This document shows, in pieces, positions 26,471 to 38,099 of a DNA stretch of 64,000 bases. The stretch's first letter is position 1. The number at the start of each line of letters is the position of its first letter. Origin of the DNA: Siphonodentalium dalli (taxonomy: Eukaryota > Mollusca > Scaphopoda > Gadilida > Siphonodentaliidae); NCBI GenBank assembly GCA_032622095.1, contig CP136065.1, forward strand, positions 208,236,151 through 208,300,150. The letters run 5' to 3'. The translations under genes and the position numbers were made by a program. Below the pieces are notes generated by a model that worked only from the letters and a program-made list of their open reading frames with translations, did not search any database and was not told the DNA's origin.

Positions 26471-29400
26471 TCCTTCAAAATTTGTCGATTTCTTATTTGC
26501 CATCCCCCCATGATATATGTAGGTGGTCAACCGACGGTCAACTGGTCCGGGTTTTCAGTAAGGCGGGTACAAATGATGATTATGTGGCCATATAGCGACA
26601 GCTTGTGCCACTAAATGTTCAAACTATACGAAATTTCCTTCAAAATTTGTCGATTCCTTATTTGCCATCCCCCCAGGATATCTGTGGGTGGTCAACCGAC
26701 GGTCAACTGGTCCGGGTTTTCAGTAAGGCGGGTACAAATGATGATTATGTGGCCATATAGCGACAGCTTGTGCCACTAAATGTTCAAACTATACGAAATT
26801 TCCTTCAAAATTTGTCGATTTCTTATTTGCCATCCCCCCAGGATATCTGTGGGTGGTCGACTGACGGTCAACTGGTCCGGGTTTTCAGTATGGCGGGTAC
26901 AAATGATGATTATGTGGCCATATAGCGACAGCTTGTGCCACTAAATGTTCAAACTATACGAAATTTCCTTCAAAATTTGTCGATTTCTTATTTGCCATCC
27001 CCCCATGATATCTGTAGGTGGTCAACCGACGGTCAACTGGTCCGGGTTTTCAGTAAGGCGGGTACAAATGATGATTATGTGGCCATATAGCGACAGCTTG
27101 TGCCACTAAATGTTCAAACTATACGAAATTTCCTTCAAAATTTGTCGATTCCTTATTTGCCATCCCCCCAGGATATCTGTGGGTGGTCAACCGACGGTCA
27201 ACTGGTCCGGGTTTTCAGTAAGGCGGGTACAAATGATGATTATGTGGCCATATAGCGACAGCTTGTGCCACTAAATGTTCAAACTATACGAAATTTCCTT
27301 CAAAATTTGTCGATTCCTTATTTGCCATCCCCCCAGGATATCTGTGGGTGGTCAACCGACGGTCAACTGGTCCGGGTTTTCAGTAAGGCGGGTACAAATG
27401 ATGATTATGTGGCCATATAGCGACAGCTTGTGCCACTAAATGTTCAAACTATACGAAATTTCCTTCAAAATTTGTCGATTTCTTATTTGCCATCCCCCCA
27501 GGATATCTGTGGGTGGTCGACCGACGGTCAACTGGTCCGGGTTTTCAGTATGGCGGGTACAAATGATGATTATGTGGCCATATAGCGCAGCTTGTGCCAC
27601 TAAATGTTCAAACTATACGAAATTTCCTTCAAAATTTGTCGATTTCTTATTTGCCATCCCCCCAGGATATCTGTGGGTGGTCAACCGACGGTCAACTGGT
27701 CCGGGTTTTCAGTAAGGCGGGTACAAATGGTGATTATGTGGCCATATAGCGACAGCTTGTGCCACTAAATGTTCAAACTATACGAAATTTCCTTCAAAAT
27801 TTGTCGATTTCTTATTTGCCATCCCCCCATGATATCTGTAGGTGGTCAACCGACGGTCAACTGGTCCGGGTTTTCAGTAAGGCGGGTACAAATGATGATT
27901 ATGTGGCCATATAGCGACAGCTTGTGCCACTAAATGTTCAAACTATACGAAATTTCCTTCAAAATTTGTCGATTCCTTATTTGCCATCCCCCCAGGATAT
28001 ATGTGGGTGGTCAACCGACGGTCAACTGGTCCGGGTTTTCAGTAAGGCGGGTACAAATGATGATTATGTGGCCATATAGCGACAGGTTGTGCCACTAAAT
28101 GTTCAAACTATACGAAATTTCCTTCAAAATTTGTCGATTTCTTATTTGCCATCCCCCCAGGATATCTGTGGGTGGTCGACCGACGGTCAACTGGTCCGGG
28201 TTTTCAGTATGGCGGTTACAAATGATGATTATGTGGCCATATAGCGACAGCTTGTGCCACTAAATGTTCAAACTATACGAAATTTCCTTCAAAATTTGTC
28301 GATTCCTTATTTGCCATCCCCCCAGGATATCTGTGGGTGGTCAACCGACGGTCAACTGGTCCGGGTTTTCAGTAAGGCGGGTACAAATGATGATTATGTG
28401 GCCATATAGCGACAGCTTGTGCCACTAAATGTTCAAACTATACGAAATTTCCTTCAAAATTTGTCGATTTCTTATTTGCCATCCCCCCAGGATATCTGTG
28501 GGTGGTCAACCGACGGTCAACTGGTCCGGGTTTTCAGTAAGGCGGGTACAAATGATGATTATGTGGCCATATAGCGACAGCTTGTGCCACTAAATGTTCA
28601 AACTATACGAAATTTCCTTCAAAATTTGTCGATTTCTTATTTGCCATCCCCCCAGGATATCTGTGGGTGGTCAACCGACGGTCAACTGGTCCGGGTTTTC
28701 AGTAAGGCGGGTACAAATGGTGATTATGTGGCCATATAGCGACAGCTTGTGCCACTAAATGTTCAAACTATACGAAATTTCCTTCAAAATTTGTCGATTC
28801 CTTATTTGCCATCCCCCCAGGATATCTGTGGGTGGTCAACCGACGGTTAACTGGTCCGGGTTTTCAGTAAGGCGGGTACAAATGATGATTATGTGGCCAT
28901 ATAGCGACAGCTTGTGCCACTAAATGTTCAAACTATACGAAATTTTCTTCAAAATTTGTCGATTCCTTATTTGCCATCCCCCCAGGATATCTGTGGGTGG
29001 TCAACCGACGGTCAACTGGTCCGGGTTTTCAGTAAGGCGGGTACAAATGATGATTATGTGGCCATATAGCGACAGCTTGTGCCTCTAAATGTTCAAACTA
29101 TACGAAATTTCCTTCAAAATTTGTCGATTTCTTATTTGCCATCCCCCCAGGATATCTGTGGGTGGTCAACCGACGGTCAACTGGTCCGGGTTTTCAGTAA
29201 GGCGGGTACAAATGATGATTATGTGTCCATATAGCGACAGCTTGTGCCACTAAATGTTCAAACTATACGAAATTTCCTTCAAAATTTGTCGATTTCTTAT
29301 TTGCCATCCCCCCAGGATATCTGTGGGTGGTCAACCGACGGTCAACTGGTCCGGGTTTTCAGTAAGGCGGGTACAAATGGTGATTATGTGGCCATATAGC

Positions 29401-31760
29401 GACAGCTTGTGCCACTAAATGTTCAAACTATACGAAATTTCCTTCAAAATTTGTCAATTTCTTATTTGCCATCCCCCCATGATATATGTAGGTGGTCAAC
29501 CGACGGTCAACTGGTCCGGGTTTTCAGTAAGGCGGGTACAAATGATGATTATGTGGCCATATAGCGACAGCTTGTGCCACTAAATGTTCAAACTATACGA
29601 AATTTCCTTCAAAATTTGTCGATTCCTTATTTGCCATCCCCCCAGGATATCTGTGGGTGGTCAACCGACGGTCAACTGGTCCGGGTTTTCAGTAAGGCGG
29701 GTACAAATGATGATTATGTGGCCATATAGCGACAGCTTGTGCCACTAAATGTTCAAACTATACGAAATTTCCTTCAAAATTTGTCGATTTCTTATTTGCC
29801 ATCCCCCCAGGATATCTGTGGGTGGTCGACTGACGGTCAACTGGTCCGGGTTTTCAGTATGGCGGGTACAAATGATGATTATGTGGCCATATAGCGACAG
29901 CTTGTGCCACTAAATGTTCAAACTATACGAAATTTCCTTCAAAATTTGTCGATTTCTTATTTGCCATCCCCCCATGATATCTGTAGGTGGTCAACCGACG
30001 GTCAACTGGTCCGGGTTTTCAGTAAGGCGGGTACAAATGATGATTATGTGGCCATATAGCGACAGCTTGTGCCACTAAATGTTCAAACTATACGAAATTT
30101 CCTTCAAAATTTGTCGATTCCTTATTTGCCATCCCCCCAGGATATCTGTGGGTGGTCAACCGACGGTCAACTGGTCCGGGTTTTCAGTAAGGTGGGTACA
30201 AATGATGATTATGTGGCCATATAGCGACAGCTTGTGCCACTAAATGTTCAAACTATACGAAATTTCCTTCAAAATTTGTCGATTCCTTATTTGCCATCCC
30301 CCCAGGATATCTGTGGGTGGTCAACCGACGGTCAACTGGTCCGGGTTTTCAGTAAGGCGGGTACAAATGATGATTATGTGGCCATATAGCGACAGCTTGT
30401 GCCACTAAATGTTCAAACTATACGAAATTTCCTTCAAAATTTGTCGATTTCTTATTTGCCATCCCCCCAGGATATCTGTGGGTGGTCGACCGACGGTCAA
30501 CTGGTCCGGGTTTTCAGTATGGCGGGTACAAATGATGATTATGTGGCCATATAGCGACAGCTTGTGCCACTAAATGTTCAAACTATACGAAATTTCCTTC
30601 AAAATTTGTCGATTTCTTATTTGCCATCCCCCCAGGATATCTGTGGGTGGTCAACCGACGGTCAACTGGTCCGGGTTTTCAGTAAGGCGGGTACAAATGG
30701 TGATTATGTGGCCATATAGCGACAGCTTGTGCCACTAAATGTTCAAACTATACGAAATTTCCTTCAAAATTTGTCGATTTCTTATTTGCCATCCCCCCAT
30801 GATATCTGTAGGTGGTCAACCGACGGTCAACTGGTCCGGGTTTTCAGTAAGGCGGGTACAAATGATGATTATGTGGCCATATAGCGACAGCTTGTGCCAC
30901 TAAATGTTCAAACTATACGAAATTTCCTTCAAAATTTGTCGATTCCTTATTTGCCATCCCCCCAGGATATATGTGGGTGGTCGACCGACGGTCAACTGGT
31001 CCGGGTTTTCAGTAAGGCGGGTACAAATGATGATTATGTGGCCATATAGCGACAGGTTGTGCCACTAAATGTTCAAACTATACGAAATTTCCTTCAAAAT
31101 TTGTCGATTTCTTATTTGCCATCCCCCCAGGATATCTGTGGGTGGTCGACCGACGGTCAACTGGTCCGGGTTTTCAGTATGGCGGTTACAAATGATGATT
31201 ATGTGGCCATATAGCGACAGCTTGTGCCACTAAATGTTCAAACTATACGAAATTTCCTTCAAAATTTGTCGATTCCTTATTTGCCATCCCCCCAGGATAT
31301 CTGTGGGTGGTCAACCGACGGTCAACTGGTCCGGGTTTTCAGTAAGGCGGGTACAAATGATGATCATGTGGCCATATAGCGACAGCTTGTGCCACTAAAT
31401 GTTCAAACTATACGAAATTTCCTTCAAAATTTGTCGATTTCTTATTTGCCATCCCCCCAGGATATCTGTGGGTGGTCAACCGACGGTCAACTGCTCCGGG
31501 TTTTCAGTAAGGCGGGTACAAATGATGATTATGTGGCCATATAGCGACAGCTTGTGCCACTAAATGTTCAAACTATACGAAATTTCCTTCAAAATTTGTC
31601 GATTTCTTATTTGCCATCCCCCCAGGATATCTGTGGGTGGTCAACCGACGGTCAACTGGTCCGGGTTTTCAGTAAGGCGGGTACAAATGGTGATTATGTG
31701 GCCATATAGCGACAGCTTGTGCCACTAAATGTTCAAACTATACGAAATTTCCTTCAAAAT
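25760..31760 (+). repeat. 18-monomer tandem duplication (2,970 bp)
   Basis: Two neighbouring copies, about 25,760-28,730 and 28,730-31,760, share markers at 2,969-2,970 bp: GACGGTTAAC (25,871 and 28,841), GCCTCTAAAT (26,111 and 29,081), TATGTGTCCA (26,251 and 29,220), CGACTGACGG (26,861 and 29,830) and GACAGGTTGT (28,086 and 31,056). A GGCGGTTAC variant near 28,212 and 31,182 also pairs. The right arm appears to hold a single counterpart, so this duplication probably came after the inversion, or the right arm lost a copy. Confidence 0.85.
27580..27590 (+). other. 1-bp deletion opening a chance reading frame
   Basis: The unit reads ATATAGCGCAGCTTG where the array has ATATAGCGACAGCTTG. This private one-base loss shifts the frame and joins two monomers into a 91-codon open frame at 27,440-27,715. 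There is no sign of selection for coding; the paired monomer 2,970 bp away lacks the deletion. Confidence 0.7.
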
Positions 31761-33058
31761 TTGTCGATTTCTTATTTGCCATCCCCCCATGATATCTGTA
31801 GGTGGTCAACCGACGGTCAACTGGTCCGGGTTTTCAGTAAGGCGGGTACAAATGATGATTATGTGGCCATATAGCGACAGCTTGTGCCACTAAATGTTCA
31901 AACTATACGAAATTTCCTTCAAAATTTGTCGATTTCTTATTTGCCATCCCCCCAGGATATCTGTGGGTGGTCAACCGACGGTCAACTGGTCCGCGTTTTC
32001 AGTAAGGCGGGTACAAATGATGATTATGTGGCCATATAGCGACAGCTTGTGCCACTAAATGTTCAAACTATACGAAATTTCCTTCAAAATTTTGCGATTT
32101 CTTATTTGCCATCCCCCCAGGATATATGTGGGTGGTCGACCGACGGTCAACTGGTCCGGGTTTTCAGTAAGGTGGGTACAAATGATGATTATGTGGCCAT
32201 ATAGCGACAGCTTGTGCCACTAAATGTTCAAATTATACGAAATTTCCTTCAAAATTTGTCGATTTCTTATTTGCCATCCCCCCAGGATATCTGTGGGTGG
32301 TCAACCGACGGTCAACTGGTCCGGGTTTTCAGTAAGGCGGGTACAAATGATGATTATGTGGCCATATAGCGACAGCGTGTGCCACTAAATGTTCAAACTA
32401 TACGAAATTTCCTTCAAAATTTGTCGATTTCTTATTTGCCATCCCCCCAGGATATCTGTGGGTGGTCAACCGAGGGTCAACTGGTCCGGGTTTTCAGTAA
32501 GGCGGGTACAAATGATGATTATGTGGCCATATAGCGACAGCTTGTGCCACTAAATGTTCAAACTATACGAAATTTCCTTCAAAATTTGTCGATTTCTTAT
32601 TTGCCATCCCCCCAGGATATCTGTGGGTGGTTAACCGACGGTCAACTGGTCCGGGTTTTCAGTAAGGCGGGTACAAATGATGATTATGTGGCCAAATAGC
32701 GACAGCTTGTGCCACTAAATGTTCAAACTATACGAAATTTCCTTCAAAATTTGTCGATTTCTTATTTGCCATCCCCCCAGGATATCTGTGGGTGGTCAAC
32801 CGACGGTCAACTGGTCCGGGTTTTCAGTAAGGCGGGTACAAATGGTGATTATGTGGCCATATAGCGACAGCTTGTGCCACTAAATGTTCAAACTATACGA
32901 AATTTCCTTCAAAATTTGTCGATTCCTTATTTGCCATCCCCCCAGGATATATGTGGGTGGTCAACCGACGGTCAACTGGTCCGGGTTTTCAGTAAGGCGG
33001 GTACAAATGGTGATTATGTGGCCATATAGCGACAGCTTGTGCCACTAAATGTTCAAAC

Positions 33059-33128
33059 TATACGAAATTTCCTTCAAAATTTGTCGATTTCTTAAGAAAT
33101 CGACAAATTTTGAAGGAAATTTCGTATA
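33059..33128. repeat. Perfect 70-bp spacerless palindrome at the orientation switch
   Basis: Two 35-bp arms meet at the centre CTTAAG with no spacer; the axis lies between 33,093 and 33,094. The left arm is ordinary forward satellite from TATACG to GATTTCTT. The right arm is its exact reverse complement, ending at CGTATA. Pairing stops at 33,058/33,129. It is the first reversed satellite in the window and could extrude as a cruciform. It looks like a short fold-back copy made during the rearrangement. Confidence 0.95.
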
Positions 33129-33147
33129 TGTTCCACTAAATGTGTCA
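33129..33147 (+). other. 19-bp scrambled junction insert
   Basis: The segment TGTTCCACTAAATGTGTCA follows the 35-bp inverted copy and precedes forward satellite resuming at CTTGTGCC. It contains CCACTAAATGT, identical to 11 bp of the normal unit, plus bases that do not fit the monomer at this phase. Together with the inverted 35 bp it forms a 54-bp block in place of the roughly 107 bp expected between GATTTCTT and the next CTTGTGCC. Confidence 0.85.
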
Positions 33148-33345
33148 CTTGTGCCACTAAATGTTCAAACTATACGAAATTTCCTTCAAAATTTGTCGAT
33201 TTCTTATTTGCCATCCCCCCAGGATATCTGTGGGTGGTCGACCGACGGTCAACTGGTCCGGGTTTTCAGTATGGCGGGATGGCAAATAAGAAATCGACAA
33301 ATTTTGAAGGAAATTTCGTATAATTTGAACATTTAGTGGCACAAG
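33148..33345. repeat. Main fold-back inverted repeat (70-bp arms, 58-nt loop)
   Basis: The arms are 33,148-33,217 and 33,276-33,345. They match at 69 of 70 positions; the only mismatch is ATAGTTTG against ATAATTTG in the reversed arm. The 58-nt loop is the G+C-rich half of a forward monomer of the CAGTATGGCGGG type. At the join, forward GGCGGG runs directly into reversed GGGATGGC, sharing the three bases GGG at 33,276-33,278. From here rightward every monomer is reversed, so this is the real inversion point. It fits a template switch or fold-back at a GGG microhomology. Confidence 0.93.
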
Positions 33346-36300
33346 CTGTCGTTATATGGCCACATAATCATCATTTGTACCCACCTTACTGAAAACCCGG
33401 ACCAGTTGACCGTCGGTCGACCACCCACAGATATCCTGGGGGGATGGCAAATAAGAAATCGCAAAAAATTTGAAGGAAATTTCGTATAGTTTGAACATTT
33501 AGTGGCACAAGCTGTCGCTATATGGCCACATAATCATCATTTGTACCCGCCTTACTGAAAACCCGAACCAGTTGACCGTCGGTTGACCACCCACAGATAT
33601 CCTGGGGGATGGCAAATAAGGAATCGACAAATTTTGAAGGAAATTTCGTATAGTTTGAACATTTAGTGGCACAAGCTGTCGCTATATGGCCACATAATCA
33701 TCATTTGTACCCGCCTTACTGAAAACCCGGACCAGTTGACCGTCGGTTGACCACCCACAGATATCCTGGGGTGATGGCAAATAAGGAATCGACAAATTTT
33801 GAAGGAAATTTCGTATAGTTTGAACATTTAGTGGCACAAGCTGTCGCTATATGGCCACATAATCACCATTTGTACCCGCCTTACTGAAAACCCGGACCAG
33901 TTGACCGTCGGTTGACCACCTACAGATATCATGGGGGGATGGCAAATAAGAAATCGACAAATTTTGAAGGAAATTTCGTATAGTTTGAACATTTAGTGGC
34001 ACAAGCTGTCGCTATATGGCCACATAATCATCATTTGTACCCGCCTTACTGAAAACCCGGACCAGTTGACCGTCGGTTGACCACCCACAGATATCCTGGG
34101 GGGATGGCAAATAAGAAATCGACAAATTTTGAAGGAAATTTCGTATAGTTTGAACATTTAGTGGCACACGCTGTCGCTATATGGCCACATAATCATCATT
34201 TGTACCCGCCTTACTGAAAACCCGGACCAGTTGACCGTCGGTTGACCACCCACAGATATCCTGGGGGGGATGGCAAATAAGAAATCGACAAATTTTGAAG
34301 GAAATTTCGTATAATTTGAACATTTAGTGGCACAAGCTGTCGCTATATGGCCACATAATCATCATTTGTACCCACCTTACTGAAAATCCGGACCAGTTGA
34401 CCGTCGGTCGACCACCCACATATATCCTGGGGGGATGGCAAATAAGAAATCGCAAAATTTTGAAGGAAATTTCGTATAGTTTGAACATTTAGTGGCACAA
34501 GCTGTCGCTATATGGCCACATAATCATCATTTGTACCCGCCTTACTGAAAACGCGGACCAGTTGACCGTCGGTTGACCACACACAGATATCCTGGGGGGA
34601 TGGCAAATAAGAAATTGACAAATTTTGAAGGAAATTTCGTATAGTTTGAACATTTAGTGGCACAAGCTGTCGCTATATGGCCACATAATCATCATTTGTA
34701 CCCGCCTTACTGAAAACCCGGACCAGTTGACCGTCGGTTGACCACCTACAGATATCATGGGGGGATGGCAAATAAGAAATCGACAAATTTTGAAGGAAAT
34801 TTCGTATAGTTTGAACATTTAGTGGCACAAGCTGTCGCTATATGGCCACATAATCACCATTTGTACCCGCCTTACTGAAAATCCGGACCAGTTGACCGTC
34901 GGTTGACCACCCACAGATATCCTGGGGGGATGGCAAATAAGAAATCGACAAATTTTGAAGGAAATTTCGTATAGTTTGAACATTTAGTGGCACAAGCTGT
35001 CGCTATATGGCCACATAATCATTATTTGTACCCGCCTTACTGAATACCCGGACCAGTTGACCGTCGGTTGACCACCCACAGATATCCTGGGGGGATGGCA
35101 AATAAGAAATCGACAAATTTTGAAGGAAATTTCGTATAGTTTGAACATTTAGTGGCACAAGCTGTCGCTATATGGCCACATAATCATCATTTGTACCCGC
35201 CTTACTGAAAACCCGGACCAGTTGACCGTCGGTTGACCACCCACAGATATCCTGGGGGGATGGCAAATAAGGAATCGACAAATTTTGAAGGAAATTTCGT
35301 ATAGTTTGAACATTTAGTGGCACAAGCTGTCGCTATATGGCCACATAATCATCATTTGTACCCGCCATACTGAAAACCCGGACCAGTTGACCGTCGGTCG
35401 ACCACCCACAGATATCCTGGGGGGATGGCAAATAAGAAATCGACAAATTTTGAAGGAAATTTCGTATAGTTTGAACATTTAGTGGCACAACCTGTCGCTA
35501 TATGGCCACATAATCATCATTTGTACCCGCCTTACTGAAAACCCGGACCAGTTGACCGTCGGTTGACCACCCACATATATCCTGGGGGGATGGCAAATAA
35601 GGAATCGACAAATTTTGAAGGAAATTTCGTATAGTTTGAACATTTAGTGGCACAAGCTGTCGCTATATGGCCACATAATCATCATTTGTACCCGCCTTAC
35701 TGAAAACCCGGACCAGTTGACCGTCGGTTGACCACCTACAGATATCATGGGGGGATGGCAAATAAGAAATCGACAAATTTTGAAGGAAATTTCGTATAGT
35801 TTGAACATTTAGTGGCACAAGCTGTCGCTATATGGCCACATAATCACCATTTGTACCCGCCTTACTGAAAACCCGGACCAGTTGACCGTCGGTTGACCAC
35901 CCACAGATATCCTGGGGGGATGGCAAATAAGAAATCGACAAATTTTGAAGGGAATTTCGTATAGTTTGAACATTTAGTGGCACAAGCTGTCGCTATATGG
36001 CCACATAATCATCATTTGTACCCGCCATACTGAAAACCCGGACCAGTTGACCGTCAGTCGACCACCCACAGATATCCTGGGGGGATGGCAAATAAGAAAT
36101 CGACAAATTTTGAAGGAAATTTCGTATAGTTTGAACATTTAGTGGCACAAGCTGTCGCTATATGGCCACATAATCATCATTTGTACCCGCCTTACTGAAA
36201 ACCCGGACCAGTTGACCGTCGGTTGACCACCCACAGATATCCTGGGGGGATGGCAAATAAGAAATCGACAAATTTTGAAGGAAATTTCGTATAGTTTGAA

Positions 36301-38099
36301 CATTTAGTGGCACAAGCTGTCGCTATATGGACACATAATCATCATTTGTACCCGCCTTACTGAAAACCCGGACCAGTTGACCGTCGGTTGACCACCCACA
36401 GATATCCTGGGGGGATGGCAAATAAGAAATCGACAAATTTTGAAGGAAATTTCGTATAGTTTGAACATTTAGAGGCACAAGCTGTCGCTATATGGCCACA
36501 TAATCATCATTTGTACCCGCCTTACTGAAAACCCGGACCAGTTGACCGTCGGTTGACCACCCACAGATATCCTGGGGGGATGGCAAATAAGGAATCGACA
36601 AATTTTGAAGAAAATTTCGTATAGTTTGAACATTTAGTGGCACAAGCTGTCGCTATATGGCCACATAATCATCATTTGTACCCGCCTTACTGAAAACCCG
36701 GACCAGTTAACCGTCGATTGACCACCCACAGATATCCTGGGGGGATGGCAAATAAGGAATCGACAAATTTTGAAGGAAATTTCGTATAGTTTGAACATTT
36801 AGTGGCACAAGCTGTCGCTATATGGCCACATAATCATCATTTGTACCCGCCTTACTGAAAACCCGGACCAGTTGACCGTCGGTTGACCACCTACAGATAT
36901 CATGGGGGGATGGCAAATAAGAAATCGACAAATTTTGAAGGACATTTCGTATAGTTTGAACATTTAGTGGCACAAGCTGTCGCTATATGGCCACATAATC
37001 ACCATTTGTACCCGCCTTACTGAAAACCCGGACCAGTTGACTGTCGGTTGACCACCCACAGATATCCTGGGGGGATGGCAAATAAGAAATCGACAAATTT
37101 TGAAGGAAATTTCGTATAGTTTGAACATTTAGTGGCACAAGCTGTCGCTATATGGCCACATAATCATCATTTGTACCCGCCTTACTGAAAACCCGGACCA
37201 GTTGACCGTCGGTTGACCACCCACAGATATCCTGGGGGGATGGCAAATAAGGAATCGACAAATTTTGAAGGAAATTTCGTATAGTTTGAACATTTAGTGG
37301 CACAAGCTGTCGCTATATGGCCACATAATCATCATTTGTACCCGCCTTACTGAAAACCCGGACCAGTTGACCGTCGGTTGACCACCTACAGATATCATGG
37401 GGGGATGGCAAATAAGAAATCGACAAATTTTGAAGGAAATTTCGTATAGTTTGAACATTTAGTGGCACAAGCTGTCGCTATATGGCCACATAATCACCAT
37501 TTGTACCCGCCATACTGAAAACCCGGACCAGTTGACCGTCGGTCGACCACCCACAGATATCCTGGGGGGATGGCAAATAAGAAATCGACAAATTTTGAAG
37601 GAAATTTCGTATAGTTTGAACATTTAGTGGCTCAAGCTGTCGCTATATGGCCACATAATCATCATTTGTACCCGCCTTACTGAAAACCCGGACCAGTTGA
37701 CCGTCGGTTGACCACCCACAGATATCCTGGGGGGATGGCAAATAAGGAATCGACAAATTTTGAAGGAAATTTCGTATAGTTAGAACATTTAGTGGCACAA
37801 GCTGTCGCTATATGGCCACATAATCATCATTTGTACCCGCCTTACTGAAAACCCGGACCAGTTGACCGTCGGTTGACCACCTACATATATCATGGGGGGA
37901 TGGCAAATAAGAAATCGACAAATTTTGAAGGACATTTCGTATAGTTTGAACATTTAGTGGCACAAGCTGTCGCTATATGGCCACATAATCACCATTTGTA
38001 CCCGCCTTACTGAAAACCCGGACCAGTTGACTGTCGGTTGACCACCCACAGATATCCTGGGGGGATGGCAAATAAAAATCGACAAATTTTGAAGGAAAT

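Larger units (their letters stand above)
1..33093 (+). repeat. 165-bp satellite array, left arm (forward orientation)
   Basis: About 200 head-to-tail copies of a 165-bp unit fill this stretch with no interruption by other sequence. The first period can be read from the motif AAATGATGAT at 6 and 171; the next copies begin at 337 and 502. Most copies differ by a few substitutions or 1-bp indels, so the array is highly homogenised. Recurrent variants define sub-types: GATTCC for GATTTC, CATGATATCTGTAGG for CAGGATATCTGTGGG, GGTGATT for GATGATT, GTCGACC for GTCAACC, CAGTATGGCGGG, AAGGTGGG with ATATAACG, and a TGCGATTT form. These recur in set orders, which is higher-order repeat structure. No gene, tRNA, rRNA or mobile element was seen. 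The '+' orientation is a convention. A centromeric or heterochromatic role is inferred from unit length and array size only. Confidence 0.98.
30500..36050. repeat. Mirror-symmetric zone around the inversion
   Basis: Rare variants sit at matching distances either side of about 33,273. Pairs are GACAGCGTGT 32,377 with GGCACACG 34,169 (sum 66,546), GGTCCGCGTTTT 31,994 with AAAACGCGGACC 34,553 (66,547), GACAGGTTGT 31,056 with ACAACCTGTC 35,491 (66,547), and CAGTATGG 30,520 with CCATACTG 36,027 (66,547). The CCGCG variant was seen nowhere else in the window. Symmetry fails in the innermost roughly 0.9 kb, and beyond about 36 kb it continues only after shifts of whole monomers. Confidence 0.8.

Noticed and set aside
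27440-27715. 91-codon forward open frame
   Set aside because: It is two satellite units translated through a private 1-bp deletion. No domain, no upstream signal, and the paired HOR unit 2,970 bp away lacks it.
33049-33342. Open frames on both strands across the inversion (95 and 61 codons)
   Set aside because: They arise from the palindromic junction, where stops are displaced. Their content is monomer translation only.
33059-33345. Inverted repeats as ends of a DNA transposon or MITE
   Set aside because: The arms are ordinary satellite in both directions, with no target-site duplication and no non-satellite interior; a breakpoint explains them better.
33059-33345. Inversion as a pure assembly or fold-back read artefact
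   Set aside because: Not fully excluded, but the arms differ by many private variants and by whole-HOR gains and losses, which a simple fold-back of one molecule would not produce.
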